Origin: Gnetum montanum
Taxonomy: Eukaryota; Streptophyta; Gnetopsida; Gnetales; Gnetaceae
Assembly (NCBI GenBank): GCA_015680685.1
Contig: MNCI01003390.1
Span: 56,030 to 120,029 of the forward strand
Length of the DNA stretch: 64,000 nucleotides
Reading direction: 5' to 3'
Position 1 is the first letter of the stretch, and each line of letters begins with the position of its first letter. The notes below the pieces were generated by a model. It searched no databases. It had not been told where the DNA came from and worked only from the letters and a program-made list of their open reading frames with translations. Of the stretch, positions 56,566-64,000 are shown in pieces. The position numbers and the translations under genes are program-made.

Positions 56566-59360
56566 TGGACTCATTACTGTTGCTGTACGTGTTCGATGTT
56601 CAGCTTATTAGGGTAAACCCCGAGACATTTAGTCCCAAAATTTGACTAGGCTCACCGTTTTTGTTTTGGAGTTAAGTGGTGTGATTGTCTTCAAAGAAGA
56701 CATCCACACGTTATGAAACACCAGTGTTGATTATTTTCAGTGTTAGTGATACCATAGTGACTTTATCCCAGCTTCTGCATGAGCAGGATTATTATATTTG
56801 AGATAGTTTTAGAATAGATTTACTGTATGTGTTAATTGCAATCGTCCAAGCTGGATAATTGCTTACTTCAGACAGTTTATCAGAAAAAGAACGAATTAAC
56901 TTCCTATTTCACACCATGAACGAATTGCCGTCTTTAAATGTCAATTTTGTTCTGGCCTTGAGTGTGCTTTCTAAGATTTGAATTTTACATATTCCAGGTA
57001 ATGCTTTAGCTATATTAATTAATGCCGGTACCATTTTCTTTTTAAAGACGTTAAGCCGCAGCAAATCTTTAATTTTATTCTTATTCAAGAAAAATTCTTC
57101 GCGCTTTGGTTTGGTTACGAAATTTCTAGATCTAAAGCTAACAACGTTTCTCCGTATTTATCATTTTCAGGCGAATACATCATCCTAAAATGGGTCGAGC
57201 CCAGTTATGTTTAATTTGATACCGTGGACTTATATTTGGGGTTAGTCTCATGCTACTAATTTCTTATAATTTGCTGAATAGAAAGGATTGCATGCTAACA
57301 CACAGCAGCATACTTAATCCTTTACAATTTTTTGCAAGAGGATCTTATTTGAAGAGTTTACTGTCGCTGTGACAAATTCCTATGGAACTTGACTAACTTA
57401 GCTTGCGGACAGAGAAGTTTTCAGTCTTTGTCAATGGTTGATACATAGGAGGGCCAGTAGAGGCGAAAGCTTAACCAGGCAACCTGACATGCCAGCACCT
57501 TACCAGTCATTCCAAATGGTATTAAAAATAGGGTCTATCAGGTGCCTTGGCCTGACTAAAAAATTTTTTCTTCCCATCCGTCAGAAATGCTACCAGAAAG
57601 AACATCATTTTTTTTCTTTTATGACACGGCAATAGCTGCTCTCTTCCTCTAGTTGCATCCATATTGGAATTTGTTGCATTGTTTTTGCTACCATCCCCAT
57701 AGCTGCATTGATTTTGAAGTAAACAAGAGGTCATAATAAATGTTCAGGTTTGTTTATATTTTACCACTTTTCCCACCCCGAATTTCTTTCTTCTTTTTAT
57801 TTTCATATTTCCTTATCTGAGTTCGAGGTTTTCATAATCAAGGCCGGAACAGTTTGGGTTGTGAACGTAATTGTACTTTGCTGTAATTTTTATTAAAAAT
57901 ATAGAGGAATGAATTACTTCTATTTTTCAAATCTACAGTTTAACACACAAGTATTCAAGATTTTGCAAGTGGTTCAGTTTGTGAAATCTACAAGGAAATT
58001 GTATCCCCAAAGGTTACTGCAGAAGAAGATATGCTTAACACGAAAGGATATTTCTTAGAAATACATTCATGCGATTTTTTTGGTAATCTTAGGACTACAT
58101 TGGCGACAACAGAGGTTCCTGGTGGCCGATTACTGTGCTTTTACTCTGCAGCAAAAGCGGATATACTTTAAATTTGAAATTCCAGATACAAAACGATTCA
58201 ACCCTTGGCATTAACAGGGCCAAAACCTGCTGCCATACCATTTGGCAGCATGAAATAGAACCAGCCGATTAAAGTTATTGCAGTGCACTCATTAATTTTT
58301 ACTCAGGATTCATGAGAGAAACAGAGGGGCTTTCAGGTTGACTGTGTTGGATGAGCAGGAGGAATGCTTTATACCATCTAGATTACCTAATTGTTCTTGC
58401 AGGTGTTGCTGTCCCATTAGTTTTAACTCAGCAGACATTACCTTGCTTAAGACAACAACCGGAACCTAAATTGGTTTATGAAACTAGAAGGTCCATTACT
58501 CGAGGGAAATAAAACTGTTAGGGAAGTTAAGTGCGGCGTAATGCTATACATGTTGAAACGTGTTGACAAAATCACTTGTTACACCATACCAAATGAAGAA
58601 ATTGTGTTATCTTGCTTTACTTTTTTTTGTTCTTTTTGGTCGTATGACTCTCTTTCTTTGGAAATATTGTCAAGTTGATCAGTTGCAGAAATTATATTAA
58701 TAATATAAGATAAGATTTGCAGTGCAAGAAGATTAGTCCTGGGATGTTAACCATCAACCAAGATCAAATTCCTAATAAAAAACCAAACAATGCATACATG
58801 CAAAAATTTGTAGGATGACCTTGGTTCATTGAAAACTAATGTTTTAGTAAGACTTCAATTCCAACGGACCATAAAAACCTTCCGTAAAGGAACTAACTTT
58901 AAATTTATGAGCAAATTAACCCTAGAATTACCTGAAAATCAATCATAAGTATCTAACTGCCAGATTCTTAAACCCGCCTTTGTTGTTAAGGCTTTTCTGT
59001 TTCTTTTATTTTTGCATGGTCCTTAACTGCCATTAATGTAGTACTTACATCTATCATTGAACATATATATTATCGTTTTTCAAGTAAACGTAAACTTTCT
59101 GAAAACCTGGACATGCCAGAATTGCAATTGCAAAGCAGACAGATAAACAAATTAAAATTAAGATGGTTATTCAGACTTTGGTTACCATTTTCAATTTGTC
59201 CTGCACAAAGGTCTCTTGTTCAACAGTAATTTCCATGTGAACAAATTACATTCTGGATGGGATCTGTAATAATGGTCCTTTGTCCATGTGAAAATGTTTC
59301 ATTCTCGACAAACTCCAACTCTAAAGTTTATCTTCCTTTCTCCCATAATACTGGTAAAGA
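56566..59360. other. Intergenic, no gene recognised
   Basis: AT-rich sequence with scattered short ORFs (for example 57438-57635 and 58478-58678) without domains. It contains no recognisable transposon hallmark. Confidence 0.5.
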
Positions 59361-60020
59361 GCATCTGGTATGTGCTTAATAGCATTGCAACAAATATCAC
59401 AGTTTCAAAATTTCATATTTCTGATAAGCTTGCGTACCAGCACACTGGTGTAACCCGTATATAGGAGCAACTTTCTCATTCTGCTGAAAAAACAATGGTT
59501 CCTTGATTTCTTACTCCAAATCATGCACAAGAAATTTGTCATAAGGAACATGGCTTGGAATAAAACCTATATTGGTTTAAAACTTCTGATATGCAGTTGA
59601 TAGAAACACAATTATGATCACATGTACGAACATATTCATCTTTCTGATAGGCTTCCCTACAAGCACTCTGTTGAACCCTTATATAACAGCATCTTTCTCT
59701 TTCTACTGAGAAGAAGAATGGCCTTTTGCTTTCCTTCTCCAAATCATGCACAAGAAATTTGGCATAACAAACATGCCCTGGAATAAAACCTACACTGGTC
59801 TAAAGCATCTGATATGTGCTTGATAACATTGCAATGATGACCATGTCGAAAAATATTCATATTTCTGATAGGTTTTCCGAGAGGTACACCAGTGAACCTT
59901 TGTATAGTAGCAACTTTCTCAAGTTGCTGAAAATAGAATGGTTCCTTGGTTGCCTTCCAAATCATCCACAAGAAATTTGGCATATGGAACATGCCCTGAA
60001 ATTTCATCTGACTGGAAAGG
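59361..60020. repeat. Three tandem copies of a 222-bp unit
   Basis: Units start near 59361, 59582 and 59805 (anchor: CATCTGRTATGTGCTT or variant), each carrying ATTTCTGATAGG..., a CAGYACACTGGTG-like block, ATATARCAGCA/AGCAACTTTCTC, CARAAATTTG and AACATG. Identity is roughly 75-85 percent by eye. The array ends about 100 bp from the decayed 3' end of the PPR gene. Confidence 0.75.
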
Positions 60021-60188
60021 TGCCATATCCCAACCGCAAATATAACCTATGCACCTTGCTTATAACTAGTCCATTCTGATTTCCATCTAACTGAAACTGG
60101 ATCTTTTGCCTGTGTTTCATGTTTTCCATCAATATGTAGTTGGATGCATTATCAGGCTCCAGCTCTATTTAACTCTTCTGCAGCAACC
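60010..60188 (-). pseudogene. Frameshifted remnant of the PPR E-motif region
   Basis: In other frames the minus strand reads KVAAEEL and then ELEPDNASNYILMENM (split by single-base shifts), the standard continuation after ACKIHGN in plant E-class PPR proteins. The frame then runs on in sequence unlike any E+ or DYW domain and stops at about 60010, close to the tandem repeat array. Confidence 0.6.
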
Positions 60189-61832
60189 TTACCCCAAGTC
60201 AAAATTCCCATGAATTTTGCAGGCTCCATGCAACGCTCCCCAGAGGATTTTACTTGGTTTGAAGGGCATGGTCTTAACCAGGGCTTCTGCTTCATGCATT
60301 CTCCCTGATCGAGCTAGAAGATCAACCATGCAGCCATAGTGATCCACATCTGGTGATATACCGTGCTTTTGGATCATAGTATTGAAGTACATGTAGCCTT
60401 CATCCACAAGCCCAGCATGTCTGCAAGCAGACAAAAGTTCCAGGAATGTCACATTATTCGGTCGACATGAAGACGTCTTAAGCATCATTTCAAACAGCTT
60501 AATAGCTTCTGATGCAAACCCATTCTGGGCATAAGCTCCAATCATAGCAGTCCATGCAACTGTATCTTTTTCTTTAAAATCCATCAACTCAAAAGCTTTC
60601 CAAGCATCTCCAACTTCCCCACATTTCCCATACATACCAACAACAACACTGTCAATGAAGATATCAGACACAAATCCCATTTTGATCACACTTGCATGGA
60701 TCTGCTTGCCATAATCAAGAGCTGCCAATCCTGCACAAGCACTCAAACCAGAGGCAAAAGTATAGTGATCAGCTCTAACCCCACTCTGCATCATCTTGCA
60801 AAACAAATTCAACGCCATCACACAATCGCCAGTTGCAACATATGCTCCAATCAATGCATTCCAAGACACCTCATCATGCCTAGGCATTTCATTGAACACT
60901 TTCCTTGCATCGTTCACATCAAACCCAGACTTCCCATAACAATCAAGCAACGAGTTACCCACAAATACATTCGAGATCAGTCCTAATTTCACAACAAGCG
61001 CATGCAAAGAACTGCACAATTCCTTGCCAGAAAACACAGAGCAGAGATTAAGGACGGTGGTGAAAATACACTCACCAGGAATCCTGCCCAGCCTCAACAT
61101 TTTCATGAAGAGATTCATAGCCTCCCTGTCATGCCTATGCCTGCAAAACCCGGCAATCATTGCACTCCAAACAACCTCATCTGCCTCTACAGAAAATCCT
61201 TCAAAAACCCTGAATGCATCCTCAATCCGGTCACACTTGGAATACAAATCAACCAGAGCACTACCCACAAAAAAGTTCCTCTCAAAACCTGACCTCAAAA
61301 TCTGGCCATGAAGGATCCTGCCTTCAATCTCTCTTCTGCAGCCTGCGCAGGCGCTGACAACAGTAGTAAACGTGTACTCATTAGCCTTAACACCTTTATC
61401 ACACATTTCACAGAACAAATTCAAAGCGGAATTTACTTGTTTTCGGCGAGAGTATCCAGAAATCATCGAATTCCATGAGACCTGGTGGTGTCCGTGATCA
61501 GGCAATTTTTCGAACAGCTGACGTGCCTGCTCAATCTGACCGTAAAATACATACCCAGCGATCATTCTGTTCCAGCTGAAGCGATCCCGCGAAGGCATTT
61601 CGTCGAACAGCTTTCGTGCATGTCTCAGATCTCCACAATTCGCATACATCTCCAGCAAATGATTGACCAGAAGAGTGCCATGGCGGATGAATCCGAGCTT
61701 CAGGATGCAGGAATGAAGGCACTGTCCATTGTAAAGAAATTTGGTGTGAATGCATTGCTTCAGCAAGCAAATCAGTTGTCTCTCCATTAACGGCTCATAT
61801 CTAATCCTGAGACGTTTTTTTAACGACTCCAT
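60189..61832 (-). CDS. PLS-type pentatricopeptide repeat protein, C-terminus damaged
   Basis: 547 residues in one exon from the ATG at 61832. Some 13 PPR units with P, L and S spacing begin near residue 30; clear examples are NHLLEMYANCGDLRHARKLF, SWNSMISGYSRRKQVNSALN and MVDLLARSGRMHEAEALVK. Proteins of this family bind organellar RNA for editing, splicing or stability; the site cannot be read from the repeats by eye. The frame ends at ILWGALHGACKIHGNFDLG, just inside the usual E motif. Two extra bases (a G in GGGG near 60190 and an A near 60173) would, if ignored, extend similarity to NYILMENM at about 60125, after which E/DYW sequence is absent. No obvious transit peptide. Either a recent pseudogene, a truncated functional protein or sequencing errors in homopolymers. 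Confidence 0.8.
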   Translation of the reverse strand: MESLKKRLRIRYEPLMERQLICLLKQCIHTKFLYNGQCLHSCILKLGFIRHGTLLVNHLLEMYANCGDLRHARKLFDEMPSRDRFSWNRMIAGYVFYGQIEQARQLFEKLPDHGHHQVSWNSMISGYSRRKQVNSALNLFCEMCDKGVKANEYTFTTVVSACAGCRREIEGRILHGQILRSGFERNFFVGSALVDLYSKCDRIEDAFRVFEGFSVEADEVVWSAMIAGFCRHRHDREAMNLFMKMLRLGRIPGECIFTTVLNLCSVFSGKELCSSLHALVVKLGLISNVFVGNSLLDCYGKSGFDVNDARKVFNEMPRHDEVSWNALIGAYVATGDCVMALNLFCKMMQSGVRADHYTFASGLSACAGLAALDYGKQIHASVIKMGFVSDIFIDSVVVGMYGKCGEVGDAWKAFELMDFKEKDTVAWTAMIGAYAQNGFASEAIKLFEMMLKTSSCRPNNVTFLELLSACRHAGLVDEGYMYFNTMIQKHGISPDVDHYGCMVDLLARSGRMHEAEALVKTMPFKPSKILWGALHGACKIHGNFDLG

Positions 61833-61854
61833 ACAATGGCGTTTGCGGTATGCG

Positions 61855-63165
61855 GCTCTTCAATTTACTTTTGAGAAAGTCATGGTGGGTATTAAAAAGT
61901 TAGCATTTGGAAAAGTTCTAGATTTAGATGGCTTATATGTAGAATTAGTTCATAGAGAACATTGACATGGATTAAATTAGATTAATATAAAAAAACTCAA
62001 TAAGACTATTTTGTTATATAAAAAGTGGGATAAAAATTTTGAACAATTGTTGAATACTCATTGTGAGTAATATTTTTGCTAAATTGTGGGCACTCTACTA
62101 GAAAAGAGAATCAGTTACTAGGTTAAAGTTAACCAAGCTAGGGCAAGGCAAGGTATCAAGTAGGTTTTAGACAAAATACCTATTATAATTTCCATTTTAG
62201 AGGTACAAATGTGTAAATAGTATATTCTTTTAAATATCTAGGTTTTATTTATATGAACAATTACAAGTGGGTGAAGTGCATTAAAGAAAGAATAGTAAGA
62301 TTTTAAGACTTTGTATACTTTCAAAAGAAAGTGTAAAGATTTACGACTTGGGGCTTGGAAGGGCACAAAACAAAATTTTCATACTATCATCTATCCTACT
62401 ATATTGTATAGATGTGTTGTTTGGGGACTTGGACTTGGTGCTAAACTCTAGAAAGATAGTGAAAGAGTGCAAAAAATGTTTCTTCTCAATGAGTTAAAGA
62501 TGAAGATGCAAACACCTTCCTCAATGTTATTGTATAAATATGATTTTTTACCTTTAGAACTAGAAGCCTTGTGTCAATTCATTACATACACTCATAGCTT
62601 ACATATCTTAATACAAGACAAATTCTCTAAAGCAGTTTTTGAGGATTCATGAGACCACAGTTGGTATTTTCAGGGAATACAATGGTTGAGAAAATGGAAT
62701 ATCTCTTAGGAGGAAGTGTAGTAAAATCCTAAGCATATCCACCAGCTAGTTAAGTAGAAGTTTTTAATATAGTTGGCCTAATGTAGAAGGCTATAAACAA
62801 TTTTATTTACAACACATTAGATCTAATAAAGTAGGTGCAGAACCTTATAATGTTTTAGGTGCTATTCTAATCAAGTATCTGAGTGCCATCAATAAGCTTC
62901 GCTTAAGTTCACATCATTTTAGAATTAAAAGTGAAAGATGGATTTAACTCCCTCGAGACAAACACACCTGTAAGTTGTGTGTGTTAAGAGCCTTTGAATA
63001 TGAATTGCATGTATTTTATTTTTGTGTGAAGACTACTTATTTGAGACAATGTTATAATGTTGCAGCAAAAAACTTATATAATTTATTTTTTGTGTAAAGA
63101 CTACTCATTTGAGACAATGTTATAATGTTATAGCAAAAAACTACATCTTATTTATGATCATCATA
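61855..63165 (+). mobile_element. Decayed LINE fragment (RT C-terminal half and tail)
   Basis: Plus-strand pieces in order: IKKLAFGKVLDLDGLYVELV (about 61890-61950, RT palm entry), YKKWDKNFEQLL, LLEKRISY (about 62090), FKYLGFIYMNNYKWVKCIKE (about 62230), ILYRCVVWG (about 62400), RVQKMFLLNELKMKMQTPS (about 62465), ELEALCQFI, then a Cys motif CKLCVLRAFEYELH (about 62970). These match the RT thumb and C-terminal zinc-knuckle order of plant L1-type LINEs. Many stops and frameshifts. Its left end lies about 20 bp upstream of the PPR start codon. Confidence 0.7.
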
Positions 63166-63215
63166 AAAATTTTTTGTTGTAACATTACAACATTGTCTCA
63201 CATGGGTAGTCACAA
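63025..63215. repeat. Direct and inverted GAGACAATGTTATAATGTT repeats
   Basis: Two direct copies (about 63025-63072 and 63093-63142) and one inverted copy (about 63171-63215) of a roughly 48-bp segment. The inverted copy marks where the plus-strand and minus-strand LINE fragments meet. Confidence 0.75.
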
Positions 63216-63541
63216 CACAAGAACACATGTAACTCATCTTCAAGGGCTCCTGGTTTGCACAACCTACAAATGCACTATTCTCAAGGGAGTTGAATTTGTC
63301 TTCCACTTTCAATTCTAAGATGATGAGAACTTAAGAAAAGCTTACTGATAACATTTTGATACTTGATTGAAATAGGAGCTCAAAAATAGTGAGCTATTAC
63401 CTTTAAAACCTTCTACTTGACCAGTTGGAAAATATGCTTAGTATTTCATTGCATGTCCTCCCAAAAGATTTTTCATTTTCTCAACCATTGCATCCCCTAA
63501 AAATACCAACCACAGTCTCACAAATTTTCAAGAACTACTTT
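63166..63541 (-). mobile_element. Second LINE tail fragment, opposite orientation
   Basis: On the minus strand this gives the same terminal segment as 62870-63165 and 17950-18480 (LSSHHLRIESGR, then a degenerate Cys region, then VRQCCNVTT). It is cut at 63542 by element F. Confidence 0.65.
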
Positions 63542-64000
63542 TGATGAGTGGTGAGGTACCCCTACATTCAACCATATGAAACGAGCGTAGCAAGCGCAAT
63601 TCGGTCGAACTCCGCAGACTAAATGCCTAAACGCCGCAAGGAACACTTAGGGTTAATTAATCGTTGTCTTCCCAGACTTACTTGTTGTTGTCACGATGTA
63701 TGGTTAAGTAAGTCCGAGGTATATGATTTTTTTGGTCTTTTCAAGTTTATCTCCTATGCTAAGGGGTGAAGGGTTGAGAGACTAAAACTAACTCTAACTA
63801 CAGCACTAAGTCCTAGCGTCAGCATCCGTTCCCACTTGCCGTACACACCCTGAACTGTGCAACTGTGGCTACCAAACGTTAATCGTTATTGGGATTACCA
63901 CACGTAACGCATGTGCTCAAAGCGGTCGTACTGAGGCACCTAACTAATCTAAGTGTGACAAGCAGCTGATTCCTTGACTAGCTGTACACATCCGTAGATG
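63542..64000 (-). mobile_element. Element F: partial 3' LTR of a B-family retrotransposon
   Basis: Starts TGATGAGTGGTGAGGTACCC as in the LTRs of B (44839, 53692) and continues with the same landmarks (CGGTCGAACTCC, GTTGTCTTCCCA, GGTTAAGTAAG, CATCCGTTCCCACTTGCCG). The element extends past the window. The five bases before it (ACTTT, 63537-63541) are the candidate left TSD. Confidence 0.85.

Noticed and set aside
60696-61790. Plus-strand ORFs of 95-101 codons opposite the PPR gene
   Set aside because: They are shadows of the repetitive, G+C-balanced PPR coding sequence and contain no domain.
1-64000. Search for CRISPR arrays, phage, bacterial operons or a novel defence-type system
   Set aside because: No regularly spaced short repeats with unique spacers and no prokaryotic gene organisation. 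All strong signals are plant genes and retroelements.

Overview
The window looks like nuclear DNA from a large plant genome, and a conifer or other gymnosperm is my best inference. The evidence is a plastid YGGT-family gene, a plant PLS-type pentatricopeptide repeat (PPR) gene, and repeats that fill roughly four fifths of the sequence. These are Ty3/gypsy elements of Athila/Tat type (tRNA-Asp primer sites, FMDD reverse transcriptase), one chromovirus and decayed LINE fragments. I see no prokaryotic, organellar, CRISPR, rRNA or intact tRNA features.

Layout. 1-5690 (+): Athila/Tat-like element A. The window opens inside its primer binding site; it keeps gag and protease, has lost RT to integrase, and ends in a truncated 3' LTR. 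5690-9220 (-): pol fragment E of a related family. 9220-13236 (+): gag-only element D, holding an antisense LTR fragment. 13237-23869: low-copy island with exon-like segments (13430-13870), a 59-codon ORF (16809-16988, -), an antisense LINE fragment (about 17930-19265) and the single-exon YGGT gene (19542-20288, +). 23875-30663 (+): complete but stop-riddled chromovirus G with both LTRs and a 5-bp target-site duplication (TSD). 31915-54521 (-): element C, whose 5' LTR is split by the younger element B (44839-54490, -); both elements keep their 5-bp TSDs (CTTTG and CCAGT). Two assembly gaps (32533-33462 and 45377-46355) overlap their 3' LTRs. 54527-60188: AT-rich sequence with a possible 55-codon ORF and a three-copy 222-bp tandem repeat. 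60189-61832 (-): PPR gene with a damaged 3' end. 61855-63541: two LINE fragments meeting tail to tail. 63542-64000: start of another LTR element, F, of the B family.

Function. Only the YGGT gene appears clearly functional. The PPR gene has a long open frame but an eroded C-terminus and a LINE about 20 bp from its start codon. The retroelements are defective copies of gag-protease-RT-RNase H-integrase, and C carries an extra downstream ORF. The signals most worth a second look are a poly(A)-signal stem-loop shared by four diverged LTRs, GATATC palindromes packed into very short U3 regions, and the near-exclusive CAG-to-TAG character of the stops in G, which suggests decay by deamination of CHG-methylated cytosine.
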